In this document: positions 27,798 to 36,754 of the stretch, in pieces | Layout: each line of letters begins with the position of its first letter | How positions within the stretch are numbered: the first letter of the stretch is position 1 | Source of the DNA: CAVZCC01 sp963773765 | GTDB lineage: Bacteria > Actinomycetota > Acidimicrobiia > Acidimicrobiales > Microtrichaceae | Direction: 5' to 3' | NCBI GenBank assembly: GCA_963773765.1 | Contig: CAVZCC010000003.1 | Location: forward strand, 292,168 to 356,167 | Length of the DNA: 64,000 bases | The notes under the pieces: model-generated | What the model saw: the letters and a program-made list of their open reading frames with translations, nothing else | Database searches by the model: none | Told to the model about the DNA's origin: nothing | Program-made: the position numbers and the translations under genes

Positions 27798-27837
27798 GTG
27801 TCCACAGGCTGTGGATGAGCGTCCTCCCTGTGGACAA
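27798..27837. promoter_or_regulatory. Cluster of three DnaA-box-like sites
   Basis: Within 40 bases lie GTGTCCACA (27798-27806, 8/9 to TTGTCCACA), TGTGGATGA (27810-27818, reverse complement TCATCCACA, 8/9 to TTATCCACA) and TGTGGACAA (27829-27837, reverse complement TTGTCCACA, a perfect actinobacterial DnaA box). They sit in the spacer after crgA, a gene that lies close to the origin in mycobacteria. They may bind DnaA as part of an origin-proximal or regulatory cluster. No dnaA or dnaN gene is in the window, so I do not call this oriC. Confidence 0.5.
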
Positions 27838-27867
27838 CACCATGCGCCTGCATCGGTCCGGCGCCCG

Positions 27868-27938
27868 GTCGATGGGAGCCACCAGCTCTCAGTCGATGGG
27901 AGCGACCGAGCTCTCAGTCGATGGGAGCCACCAGCTCC
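27868..27938. repeat. Three tandem copies of a 24-25-bp unit
   Basis: The unit GTCGATGGGAGCCACCAGCT(CTCA) occurs at 27868-27891, with two changes and one extra base at 27892-27916, and at 27917-27938. The third copy is the coding end (ELVAPID) of the minus-strand gene 27914-28300, and its stop lies at the junction with copy two. The other copies are therefore out-of-gene duplicates of the 3' end. Confidence 0.75.
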
Positions 27939-28300
27939 ATGTCCTCCATGCAGTGGCGGGGTGCCTCGGGCTCCTCGCTGGGGGCCGCCGTCATGCGCAC
28001 CTCGGCCCCGCAGATGGAGCACCGGTAGACCAGCTTCACCTTGCGCATCCTGCCCGGCTCCGGGGGAGGGGGCGGGGGCGTCGCGAAGGACTGCAGGAAG
28101 AACCAGCCGGCCCGCAGGATCACCAGGCCCAGGAGCACGGCGAAGAACGTCGTGGCGCCCGGGGTGGAGAACACCAGGCTGACGCCGACCGTCACGGCCA
28201 CCACCAGGGCCAACCACATCCCCAGGCGCGCCAGCCGCCCGCCACGCCGCTGCTGCGTGGTCGCGCTGTCCGGTTCGGTGGTGGGTTCCAGGTCGCTCAT
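27914..28300 (-). CDS. Two-helix membrane protein with Cys zinc-ribbon-like tail
   Basis: This 128-residue protein has a hydrophilic start, two membrane helices (about residues 26-45 and 50-70), a Pro run and a C-terminal cytoplasmic segment with CSICG and a later HCMEDM, which could bind one zinc. It ends MELVAPID, and that ending is repeated in tandem downstream. Not recognised as a named family. It lies between crgA and the thiolase. Confidence 0.7.
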   Translation of the reverse strand: MSDLEPTTEPDSATTQQRRGGRLARLGMWLALVVAVTVGVSLVFSTPGATTFFAVLLGLVILRAGWFFLQSFATPPPPPPEPGRMRKVKLVYRCSICGAEVRMTAAPSEEPEAPRHCMEDMELVAPID

Positions 28301-28445
28301 GACGGGGTGGCACCGGGGAGGGGCCGGGTGGGACGGGAAAACGGGCGAGGGGGCCCGGCAGCCACGCTACCGAACCCCCACGCACACACTCCGGCGGGGT
28401 GGGCCCGCCATCTCGTCCGCCCCTGCTCCGCAGGGGCCTCGACGC

Positions 28446-29654
28446 TCAGCCGAGGCGCTCGATGATGGTGGCGTTCGCCATGCCGCCGCCCTCACACATG
28501 GTCTGGAGGCCGTAGCGACCACCGGTGCGCTCGAGCTCGTTGAGCATGGTGGCCATCAGCTTGGTGCCGGAACCGCCCAGCGGGTGGCCCAGGGCGATGG
28601 CGCCGCCGTTGGGGTTCACCTTGGACATGTCCGGGCCGAACTCCTTCTCCCACGCCAGCACGACCGAGGCGAAGGCCTCGTTGATCTCCACGTGGTCCAG
28701 GTCGCCGATGGAGAAGCCGCTCTTCTCCAGCGCCTTGGCCGTGGCCGGGATCGGGCCGGTGAGCATGCGGACCGGGTCGACGCCGGCCAGGGCGAAGGTG
28801 TGGAACCGGGCCCGGGGCGTGAGGCCGAGGGCGGCCGCCTTCTCGGCGGACATGATCAGTGCGGCGGAGGCGCCGTCGCAGATCTGGGAGCTGTTGCCGG
28901 CGGTCACCTTGCCCTCCGGGATGAAGGCGGGCTTCAGCTTGGCCAACGACTCGGTGGTGGTGTCGGGCCGGATGCCCTCGTCACGGGTGACCATGGTGTC
29001 CAGGACCTTGACGTCGCCGGACTCCTTGTCACGGATCTTGGACACCACGGGGACGATCTCGTTGTCGAAGCGGCCCTCGTCGCTGGCCCGGGCGGCCCGC
29101 TGCTGGGACTCGGCACCCAGGGCGTCCAGGTCGTCGCGGCTCAGGCCCCACTCGTTGGCGATGATCTCGGCCGAGATGCCCTGGCCCACCAGGCCCTTGT
29201 GGCCCTCGATCAGCTCCACGTCGGAGTAGCGCTCGTAGGCGGCACCGAACGGGAACCCGACCCCGCTGCCGATGGAGGCGCCCATGGGCACCAGGCTCAT
29301 GACCTCCACGCCGGCGGCCACCACCACGTCGTAGGCCCCCGCCATGACGCCCTGGGCGCCGAAGTGGGCGGCCTGCTGGGAGGAGCCGCACTGGCGGTCC
29401 ACCGTGGTGGACGGGACGCTCTCGGGCCAGCCGGCGGCCAGCACCGCGTTGCGGCCCACGTTCAGGGCCTGGGCGCCGGCCTGCATGACGCAGCCCATGA
29501 TGACGTCGTCGACCAGCTCCGGATCCAGGTTGTTGCGCTCGACCAGGGCGCGGAGGGTCTCCGCGGCCAGGTCCACCGGATGCCAGCCCGACAGGGCGCC
29601 GTTGCGCCTGCCACCGGGGGTCCGGACGACGTCGATGATCACTGCCTCGGGCAT
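28446..29654 (-). CDS. Acetyl-CoA C-acyltransferase (thiolase)
   Basis: This 402-residue degradative thiolase has the acylated Cys at position 89 in VDRQCGSSQQA, INEAFAS, the His in GHPLGGSG, and the second Cys in TMCEGGGMANA. It cleaves 3-ketoacyl-CoA into acetyl-CoA and a shortened acyl-CoA, the last step of beta-oxidation of fatty acids or steroid side chains. ATG 29654. A perfect palindrome lies 39 bases upstream, and the acyl-CoA ligase gene is divergent, so the two probably share control. Confidence 0.94.
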   Translation of the reverse strand: MPEAVIIDVVRTPGGRRNGALSGWHPVDLAAETLRALVERNNLDPELVDDVIMGCVMQAGAQALNVGRNAVLAAGWPESVPSTTVDRQCGSSQQAAHFGAQGVMAGAYDVVVAAGVEVMSLVPMGASIGSGVGFPFGAAYERYSDVELIEGHKGLVGQGISAEIIANEWGLSRDDLDALGAESQQRAARASDEGRFDNEIVPVVSKIRDKESGDVKVLDTMVTRDEGIRPDTTTESLAKLKPAFIPEGKVTAGNSSQICDGASAALIMSAEKAAALGLTPRARFHTFALAGVDPVRMLTGPIPATAKALEKSGFSIGDLDHVEINEAFASVVLAWEKEFGPDMSKVNPNGGAIALGHPLGGSGTKLMATMLNELERTGGRYGLQTMCEGGGMANATIIERLG

Positions 29655-29692
29655 GTGCTTCCCCTTGCCAATCGTTGAAACCGACCTGCGAA

Positions 29693-29710
29693 CTTGACCG
29701 TGCGGTCAAG
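29693..29710. promoter_or_regulatory. Perfect 18-bp palindrome, likely TetR-type operator
   Basis: CTTGACCG-TG-CGGTCAAG is a perfect inverted repeat with a 2-base centre in the 206-base spacer between the divergent thiolase and acyl-CoA ligase genes. Length and symmetry suit a TetR-family dimer. TTGACC within it could also be a -35 element, so binding would block transcription. No regulator gene is adjacent; two TetR genes lie 19-20 kb away. Confidence 0.6.
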
Positions 29711-29860
29711 ATTCTGGTGGCCGGGCCGCCCGGGGTCAAAGCGCCGGGTGCGCCGGGGGCCGACACCGGATGCCGAGGTCCGTGATCGAAGTCACCCGGG
29801 ATACAGTTCTCCTGCCGCCGGAGGTCCGCCGGCACCGCACGACGACCCCAGGGGGACACC

Positions 29861-31679
29861 ATGTCGACGCTGACCCGACAGGACATCGACCGGATGGTCG
29901 AAGGACGCACGGTGGCATCCGAGTTCCTGACCACGGTGGCCGCGCACGGGCCCAGGACGGCCCTGCGGTGGATGACCGGTGCGGATCAGTGGGACAGCCT
30001 CACCTTCGACCAGATGGCGGACAAGGTCGCCCGGGCCGCCACCGGGCTCCGGTCCCTGGGCGTGGCGCCCGGTGACCGTGTGCTGCTGATGATGCGCAAC
30101 ATCCCGGAGTTCCACTGGCTGGACCTGGCGGTGCTGTTCCTGGGGGCCACCCCGGTGTCCATCTACAACTCCTCCTCCCCGGAGCAGGTCACCTACCTGG
30201 CCGGCCACTGCGGGGCGAAGGTCGCCATCGTGGAGAACGAGGGCTTCCTCGAGAAGTTCCTGAAGGTCCGTGAGGAGCTGCCCGACCTGGAGACGATCGT
30301 CACCGTGGTGGACCCGTCCCACCTGCCCGACGGCGTGGTCGGCCACCACGTCCTGACCGATGCGGAGCCACTGGACCTGGCCGAGGCCGCCGCCATCGGC
30401 TCGCCGGACGACCTGGCCACGATCATCTACACCTCCGGCACCACGGGCAACCCCAAGGGCGTGATGCTGTCCAACTACAACGTGGTGTGGACCATGGAGG
30501 CGTTCCTCCCCGTCTACGGCTGGACCCGCGACGACCTGGCCGGCAAGCGGGTGGTGTCCTACCTGCCCATGGCGCACATCGCGGAGCGGATGGTGTCGCA
30601 CTACATGCTGCTGGGGGCCGGCATCGAGGTCACGACCTGCCCCGAGACCTCCATGCTCACGGGCTACCTGGCCGAGGTGCACCCCAACATCGTGTTCGGC
30701 GTCCCCCGGGTGTGGGAGAAGCTCTACGCCGGGGTCACCGCGGCCCTGGCCGCGGACCCGGACAAGGCCGAGAAGTTCAACGAGGCGGTGGAGGCGGCAT
30801 CACCCATCCGGGAGAAGATGTCCTGGGGCACCGCGACGGAGGAGGAGCAGGCCACCTACCAGTTCCTGGACGACGTGGCCTTCTCCACGGTGCGCGCACT
30901 GGTCGGACTGGACGAGTGCGAGGTGGCCGTCACCGGCGCCGCGCCCATCCCGGCCCAGCTGATCACCTGGTTCCGGGCCGTCGGCATCCCGCTGGCCGAG
31001 GTCTACGGCATGAGCGAGAACACCGGCCCCATGACCTTCGAGCGGTTCAAGGTCAAGGCCGGCACGGTGGGCCGGGCCCTGCCCGGGGTGGAACTGGAGA
31101 TCTTCCCCGACGGCGAGGTGTGCTGCCGGGGCGGGCTCGTGTTCCAGGGGTACCTCAACGATCCGGAGAAGACCGCGGAGGCGATCGACGAGGACGGGTG
31201 GCTGCACTCGGGGGACATCGGTGAGATCGACGACGAGGGCTACCTCCGCATCGTGGACCGCAAGAAGGAACTGATCATCACCGCCGGCGGCAAGAACCTG
31301 TCGCCCGCCAACCTGGAGGCCGCGCTCAAGACCGTGCCCGCTGATCGGCCAGGCGGCCGCCATCGGCGACAACCGCCCGTTCGTCTCCGCCCTGGTGGTG
31401 ATCGACGCCGAGGTCGCCCCCGGCTGGGCGGCCCGTCAGGGCATCTCGTTCACCACCCTGGAGGAGTTCGCCCAGCTTCCGGAGGTGGTGGAGGCCATCA
31501 ACACCGGGGTGGAGGAGGCCATGGCCGACTTCAACAACGCGGAGCGGGTCAAGCGGGTCACGATCCTGACCGAGGAGTGGATGCCCGACTCGGACCTGCT
31601 CACGCCCACCTCCAAGCTCAAGCGGCGGGGTGTGAACGCCCGGTTCGCGGAGGAGATCGAAGCCCTCTACGGCGGCTGA
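29861..31679 (+). CDS. Long-chain acyl-CoA ligase (AMP-forming), one frame break
   Basis: An ANL-superfamily fatty acyl-CoA synthetase of about 605 residues. The P-loop IIYTSGTTGNPKGVM, EVYGMSENTG, GWLHSGDIGEID and the hinge VDRKKELIITAGGKN are all present. One extra base near 31340 (GTGCCC/CTGATC) moves the last 110 residues, including the catalytic Lys region TPTSKLKRRG, into the next frame; the length is 3n+1. ATG 29861 follows a GGGGGA site. It activates fatty acids for beta-oxidation, matching the divergent thiolase. Confidence 0.92.
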
Positions 31680-31715
31680 GGTCCCGCTGCTCGTCCCGGG
31701 CAGCGGTCCCGGTGC

Positions 31716-32888
31716 TCAGCGCTGGAAGTCCGACGACAGCGGTGGCAGGCCGAACTGCAGGGCGAGTGCGTTCAGGTCCAGTCCGTTGAGGTTGGCGATG
31801 GCGATGGCGATGAGCCCGGCCAGAGCGCCGTATCGGGTCTGGGGGTTGGTGAAGGCCCCGGGAGCGATGGTCTCGGCCAATCCGGGCACCAGCAGGCCGA
31901 TCACGCCGAGCACCGTCACGATCACCACCGGGTCCGCGGCAGCCTTCTGCACCACCTCGGCCACCGCCGGGCGGCCGAGCAGGCCCAGGATGGCCGTCAG
32001 GGCCCTGAGCAGGTCGGGACCCAGGATCCTGCTGATCCCGTTGAGCTGGTTCACCAGCTGGGGGGTGAGCCCGCTGGCGATCCCGGCCACGCTGTTGAGC
32101 ACGAAGTTGACGTTGGGGTCCAGGTTGTTCGCGTTGGCCAGCTGGGCGAACCGGGACGGGTCGGTGCGCAGGGCGGCGCCGAACAGGACGGCCAGGATGG
32201 CCAGGCTGGACTTGTCGTCGGCCAGGGCCCCCAACCCGTTGGGGTCCACCACCTTGAGCACGCCGCCCAGGGCGCCCAGGACCTTGGGGTCCACGTTGGT
32301 GGCGGCGCCCAGGAGCCCGGCGATGGCGGTGGGACTGATGCCCTTGAGCGAGGAGGCCACCGACGGGTCCAGCTGTGCTGCGAGCGACAGGATGACACCT
32401 GCCACCTCTGGGTCCAGCTTGCCGTTGGCGCCGGCCAGCTTGCCGACGGTGTCCGGGTCCAGTCCGGTGAGCAGCGAGGCCAGGCTGCGCACGGTCTGGG
32501 GCGTGATCTGGAGGCGCTGCAGCGTGTCGGCGTCCACGCCCGTGATGCGTGCCAGGGCGGCGGTGTCGCCACCGGACAGGCGCGAGAGGAAGTCCGGGTC
32601 CGACGCGATCTGGCTGATCAGCTTGGACGCCGTGCCGGCCAGGTCCGCGTTGTTGCCCTGGGACCTGCTCCGGGAGGATCGGCTGGAGCTGCCGGAGGAG
32701 CCGGCCGCGCCGTTGCCGGAGCGGGCGATGGTGGTGGAGGTCGGGAGGGAGGCACCGTCGGCGCCGCCGGAGGCCGACACCTCTGCGGTGTCCACGCCCT
32801 TGGCACAGGACGCGGCCAGCGTCGCCAGCACCACCACGGTGGCGATCACCCCGGCAACCCGGTTCACACGACGGACACGATGGTCCAC
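31716..32888 (-). CDS. Lipoprotein with repeated hydrophobic 'DP' helices
   Basis: I chose GTG 32888 because GGGAGGA lies 6 bases upstream. It gives a basic start (VRRVNR), a hydrophobic stretch and the lipobox LAASC near residue 26; an in-frame ATG at 32912 is weaker. After a Ser/Arg-rich linker, the remaining 310 residues consist of recurring units of about 15 residues with the pattern (L/V)DPxxLxxLxxxL, seen about ten times, plus a hydrophobic stretch near the end. I do not recognise the family. Confidence 0.75.
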   Translation of the reverse strand: MDHRVRRVNRVAGVIATVVVLATLAASCAKGVDTAEVSASGGADGASLPTSTTIARSGNGAAGSSGSSSRSSRSRSQGNNADLAGTASKLISQIASDPDFLSRLSGGDTAALARITGVDADTLQRLQITPQTVRSLASLLTGLDPDTVGKLAGANGKLDPEVAGVILSLAAQLDPSVASSLKGISPTAIAGLLGAATNVDPKVLGALGGVLKVVDPNGLGALADDKSSLAILAVLFGAALRTDPSRFAQLANANNLDPNVNFVLNSVAGIASGLTPQLVNQLNGISRILGPDLLRALTAILGLLGRPAVAEVVQKAAADPVVIVTVLGVIGLLVPGLAETIAPGAFTNPQTRYGALAGLIAIAIANLNGLDLNALALQFGLPPLSSDFQR

Positions 32889-33019
32889 GAACGTCCTCCC
32901 AGCCCCGGACATCCGGGGGTGCACCCGCTCGCCCGGGTGCTCACAGCACCCCCACGGTAGGGAGCGGGCGGTTGGGCGGCAAGGGCACCCCCCTGGGTCG
33001 ATGCCCCACGGGCCCCCGG

Positions 33020-33499
33020 TCAGCGGCCCTCCGGCCTGTCCCGGTAGGGGTCCACCTTGACGAAGCGGGGGTCGATCTCGCCGGCCCGCAGGGGCCGCAT
33101 CAGCAGGTCGATCGCGGTCCAGACGGTCCGGGACGACGGGAAGAACAGCAGCGGCCCCAGGAAGGCGATCGACACCTCCGCCACCAGGAGGGCCCCGATG
33201 GGCGGGTCCGGGTAGCCGATGAGCGTGACCGCCAGCATCACCACCAGCATGGCGCCGAACACCACCGTGGTGTTCAGGCCCAGGGAGCCGATCCAGTGGC
33301 CCTCGACCCGTTCGAAGCGCAGGGTGCAGGTGGGGCACCGGTCGGCCATGACGAACCACCGGCGGAACAGGTGGCGTCCCCCGCAGGCGGGGCAGTTGTG
33401 GACCAGCGCCCGCAGCAGCATGCGTGACGGCCGGACGCCCAACTGGACCGGGGAGGGGATCTCCCGGCGCGGGCGCTTCCGGGGGGCGGGCGTGGTCAC
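33020..33499 (-). CDS. DUF983-like membrane protein with zinc-ribbon start
   Basis: A Cys-rich segment CPACG...CPTC (about residues 36-60) is followed by RFERVEGHWIG and two membrane helices, the arrangement of DUF983 proteins; function unknown. GTG 33499 is used, but the GGGAG lies directly against it, so an internal start (ATG in RMLLRAL) is possible. It ends 131 bases from the lipoprotein gene and starts 7 bases after the ABC permease stop, so it may be co-transcribed with the ABC exporter. Confidence 0.75.
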   Translation of the reverse strand: MTTPAPRKRPRREIPSPVQLGVRPSRMLLRALVHNCPACGGRHLFRRWFVMADRCPTCTLRFERVEGHWIGSLGLNTTVVFGAMLVVMLAVTLIGYPDPPIGALLVAEVSIAFLGPLLFFPSSRTVWTAIDLLMRPLRAGEIDPRFVKVDPYRDRPEGR

Positions 33500-33506
33500 C
33501 TCCCGA

Positions 33507-34316
33507 TCATGCGTTCCGGAGGTCCCTGCGATCCAACCCCACCAGCGCGACGACCACCGAGACCGCCGCGACTCCGGCCAGGACCAGCAGCGACCAGGAC
33601 GGCCGCCCGTCCCGCAGGATGTCCTGGACGTCGTAGTGGGTGAAGATCGACAGCGGCCGCAGCGTCCTGAACACGCTGATGTTGGCGTCACCGAGGGAGG
33701 TGATGAGGTAGCTGGCGACCGCGACCCCCGACGTGGTGGCGACCGCCACGGCCCTCCGGCCGCTCAGGGCGCCGACGGCCATGCCGAACGCGGCCACCGT
33801 CAGCGCGAGCACGGCCAGGGCCACCGACGCCCACACCACTGCGCCCGTGCCCGCCTGCAGGTCGACCGCCAGGGCCGAGAGCTCCGTGGCCACGAAGGCC
33901 ACCGAGCACAGCACCGCCAGCAGCGCCGCGACCGCGCCGAGCCGTTCCACCAGCACCCGGCGCCGGCTGACGGGGAGGGAGTAGGTGGTCTCCAGCAGGC
34001 CGTGTTCCTCCTCGCCCGCCAGCGATCCCGCCACACCGATGGCGGCGATGAGCAGCAGCAGCGGGAAGGCGAGGGCGTACAGCTGGCTGGAGAGGTAGCC
34101 CAGCGGTGACATCGGGTCCAGGCCGCTACCCACGCCGAACAGGGCCCGGACGCTCTCCGGCATGCTGTCGTAGACCTCGTTGAGGGACTGCGCCTGGTCA
34201 CGGATGGACGGGTAGAAGGCCACGTTGAGCACGGCGTACCCGGCGATGCCGAGCGACCACCCGATCAGCCACCTCCGGCGGTCGCCCAGGAAGCGGCGCA
34301 GCATCACCGGACTCAT
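33507..34316 (-). CDS. ABC-2-type transporter permease
   Basis: This 269-residue permease has six predicted helices and the EEEHGLLETTYSLPVSRRRVLVE segment typical of ABC-2 exporters of the multidrug/antibiotic type. Its ATG overlaps the stop of the ATPase gene by 4 bases, so the two form one exporter. Substrate unknown. Confidence 0.88.
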   Translation of the reverse strand: MSPVMLRRFLGDRRRWLIGWSLGIAGYAVLNVAFYPSIRDQAQSLNEVYDSMPESVRALFGVGSGLDPMSPLGYLSSQLYALAFPLLLLIAAIGVAGSLAGEEEHGLLETTYSLPVSRRRVLVERLGAVAALLAVLCSVAFVATELSALAVDLQAGTGAVVWASVALAVLALTVAAFGMAVGALSGRRAVAVATTSGVAVASYLITSLGDANISVFRTLRPLSIFTHYDVQDILRDGRPSWSLLVLAGVAAVSVVVALVGLDRRDLRNA

Positions 34317-35233
34317 GCCGCACCAGCCGGGGCCGACCCGTCACCGGAGTAGTAGCCGAGGAAGACGTCCTCCAGGTCGGGCTCGGTGCTGTGGACGTCC
34401 AGCGGTCGGTGGGCCGCCAGCGCCTGCACCAGCTCGCCGGCCGGTCCCTGCACCACGATCTCCAGTTCGGTCGCGGAGGCCCCCGGCCGGACGTCCGTGA
34501 CGCCGGGGACCCGGTCGAACGCGGCGCGGGCCGGTACGGCGCCGGCGAAGCTGACGCGGAAGGTGCGGGCCAGGTGGGACAGCAGGGCGTCCACGCGGTC
34601 CTCGGTGACCAGCCGGCCCTCCCGCAGGACCGCCACGCGGTCGGCCACGTGCTGGACCTCGTCCAGCACGTGCGAGGACAGGAACACCGTCCGGCCCTCG
34701 GCCACGGCCTCCCGGGCCAGGGCGCGGAAGGTCTGCTGCACCAGCGGATCCAGCCCGCCGGTGGGTTCGTCCAGCACGAGCAGGTCGGGCCGGGCCATGA
34801 GCGCGCCGATCATGCCGACCTTGCGGCGGTTGCCCATGGACAGGTGGCCCAGGGGTCGGGCCAGGTCGGCGTCGAGGCGCTCGGCCAGCTCCTCCCACGC
34901 GACCCGCAGGTCCTGGCCCCGGAGGGCGGCCTGGTCCGCCAGGTACTCGCGGCCGCTGAGCTTCTCGGGCAGCGTGAGGTCACCGGGCAGGTAGCCGATG
35001 CGGCTCCGGAGGTCCACGCCGCCCGAGCGGGGGTCGCGGCCCAGCACGGTGGCGGTGCCGCCGGTCGGGCGGATCAGGTCCAGGAGCATCCTGATGGTGG
35101 TGGTCTTGCCGGCGCCGTTGGGCCCGAGGAACCCGAAGACCTCTCCGACCGGGACCTCCAGGTCCAGGCCGTCCACCGCGGTGTGGTCCCCGAACCGCTT
35201 GGCCAGGCCCCGTGTGGTGATGGCGCTGTCCAT
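34313..35233 (-). CDS. ABC exporter ATP-binding protein
   Basis: This 306-residue ATPase has Walker A GPNGAGKTT, signature LSMGNRRK (a variant of LSGGQ), Walker B LLVLDEP and switch His in SSHVLDEV. A C-terminal domain of about 90 residues follows, as in DrrA/CcmA-type exporters. It powers the permease encoded immediately downstream. Confidence 0.93.
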   Translation of the reverse strand: MDSAITTRGLAKRFGDHTAVDGLDLEVPVGEVFGFLGPNGAGKTTTIRMLLDLIRPTGGTATVLGRDPRSGGVDLRSRIGYLPGDLTLPEKLSGREYLADQAALRGQDLRVAWEELAERLDADLARPLGHLSMGNRRKVGMIGALMARPDLLVLDEPTGGLDPLVQQTFRALAREAVAEGRTVFLSSHVLDEVQHVADRVAVLREGRLVTEDRVDALLSHLARTFRVSFAGAVPARAAFDRVPGVTDVRPGASATELEIVVQGPAGELVQALAAHRPLDVHSTEPDLEDVFLGYYSGDGSAPAGAA

Positions 35234-35243
35234 GCCACCGACC

Positions 35244-35729
35244 CTACCTGCGCGCTTCGTCGACCTCGGGTGGGTCCTCCCCCAGGAGGAGGTCGAGGTC
35301 CTCCAGGTCCCGGTCCGCGGCGGAGGGCAGCAGCCGGGCCGGCCACTGGAGCGGTGAGGCGCCCACCAGGGTGAGGCGTTGCCCGCCGTCCATCTCCAGC
35401 ACGAACCACCGCCACGGGCCGGTGGCCACCCGGGCGGTCCGGATCGACCGTTGGTCCACCGCCCGCACCGTGCACCAGGCCACCACGTCGCGGACCCGGC
35501 CCTCGCCGACCTCCACGAAGCACCCCCGGGCCGCCACCAGCCCGGCCACGCCGACCACTGCGGACACCCCGAAGGTGACCCAGAACGCCCCGGTCACCTC
35601 GTGGCCCTCCCATGCCCCCCAGATGGCCGTGGCCACGGCCAACACCAGCCCGATGACGCCGACCAGCGCCAGCGGCGCGGCCAGGAGCGTGGTGCCCCGC
35701 AGCCGGACGCGCCGGCCGCCGGCGGTCAT
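35244..35729 (-). CDS. Two-helix membrane protein, unknown
   Basis: This 161-residue protein has two membrane helices in the first half (about residues 14-34 and 45-66) and a soluble second half with a beta-rich pattern that may resemble a PH-like domain (FVEVGEGRVRDVVAWCTVRAV). ATG 35729 overlaps the stop of the dioxygenase-like gene. It lies 10 bases before the ABC ATPase gene and may be in the same operon. Confidence 0.65.
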   Translation of the reverse strand: MTAGGRRVRLRGTTLLAAPLALVGVIGLVLAVATAIWGAWEGHEVTGAFWVTFGVSAVVGVAGLVAARGCFVEVGEGRVRDVVAWCTVRAVDQRSIRTARVATGPWRWFVLEMDGGQRLTLVGASPLQWPARLLPSAADRDLEDLDLLLGEDPPEVDEARR

Positions 35730-36568
35730 GGCCGGGGCCAGACCTGCGGGGTGGCGTCGCCGTCGGCCAGGGGTTCGCCCTCCACCAGGTTGCGCTGGTG
35801 CGACGGCACCGGCATGCCGGCACGGTGGCGCACCCGGGTGCCGTCGCCGCAGTACCGGACCGACACCGCCCGCCGCCACACGTCGGCCGACGTGTTGGGA
35901 CCGGCGCCGTGGAGGGTGCGGGCGTGGTGCACGGTGAGGTCGCCCGGCTCCAGGTCCACGCACAGCACCGTCGGGTCGTCGGGGTCGATCTCGGGCACGG
36001 TCTCGCCCTCGGTGCCGGGGATGGGCTCGTCGACCACGAACAGGTTGGGTCGGAACGTGCGGTCCCAGCGGTGCGAGCCCCGCACGAACCGGAGGGCGCC
36101 CGTGGCCGGCGTCACGGGGTCCAGCGGGCACCAGAACGTCGCCAGGTTGTCGCCCTCCACGTGGAAGTACGGCAGGTCGGCGTGGTAGCGGGTCTCCTCC
36201 GCGGTGCCCGGGGGCTTGACCAGGATGCTGTCCTCGTAGAGCCAGACCCGATCGCTGCGCATCAACGTGGCGGCGATGACGGGCAGCGGGGAGGCGCAGT
36301 CGAACTCCCGCATCACCGGGTCCTCCAGCCAGTGGTCGATGCCGGCCCGGAACCGTCCGGCCGCCTCCCCGTCGGCGCCGACCGGGGCCGACCCGGTCAG
36401 CTCGGTGAGGTCCGCAGTGGCGTCACCGCCGTACGCCGCCGCCACCGCCGGTCCCAGGCGCTGGACCCAGGCCGCGGGCAGGACGCCACGCAGGACGACG
36501 ACCCCGTCCCGTTCGAAGGTCTCCACCTCGGCGGGTGTGATGGGGCGTGCGGGCAGTGACTCGTCCAT
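35726..36568 (-). CDS. Phytanoyl-CoA dioxygenase (PhyH) family oxygenase
   Basis: A 280-residue Fe(II)/2-oxoglutarate-dependent oxygenase. The metal triad is visible as HxD in YHADLPYF and a distal His in DLTVHHARTLHGAGPN; the Arg binding 2-oxoglutarate is likely in VWRRAVSVRY. Such enzymes hydroxylate acyl-CoAs or small metabolites; the substrate cannot be told. Chosen ATG 36568 gives MDESLPARPITPAE. Divergent from the MprA-like regulator. Confidence 0.85.
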   Translation of the reverse strand: MDESLPARPITPAEVETFERDGVVVLRGVLPAAWVQRLGPAVAAAYGGDATADLTELTGSAPVGADGEAAGRFRAGIDHWLEDPVMREFDCASPLPVIAATLMRSDRVWLYEDSILVKPPGTAEETRYHADLPYFHVEGDNLATFWCPLDPVTPATGALRFVRGSHRWDRTFRPNLFVVDEPIPGTEGETVPEIDPDDPTVLCVDLEPGDLTVHHARTLHGAGPNTSADVWRRAVSVRYCGDGTRVRHRAGMPVPSHQRNLVEGEPLADGDATPQVWPRP

Positions 36569-36754
36569 GCGCCGATGGACGGTAGCGTGCGCCGCCCGCC
36601 CGTTCATCCCGGACGCGAGCCGGCGCGGGGTCCGCTGGGCGTCCGTCCGGTGGCCCCGGTCCCCGGATGGTGAGGATTCGGTAGGAACCCGAGCCGCGGG
36701 GTGGGCGCGGACGGGACGGGGTCGTACCGTGGCCAACGGGTCAGGAGGACCGAC

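Noticed and set aside
27798..27938. Chromosomal replication origin
   Set aside because: DnaA-like boxes and tandem repeats are present, but there is no dnaA/dnaN gene, no AT-rich unwinding region and only three boxes.
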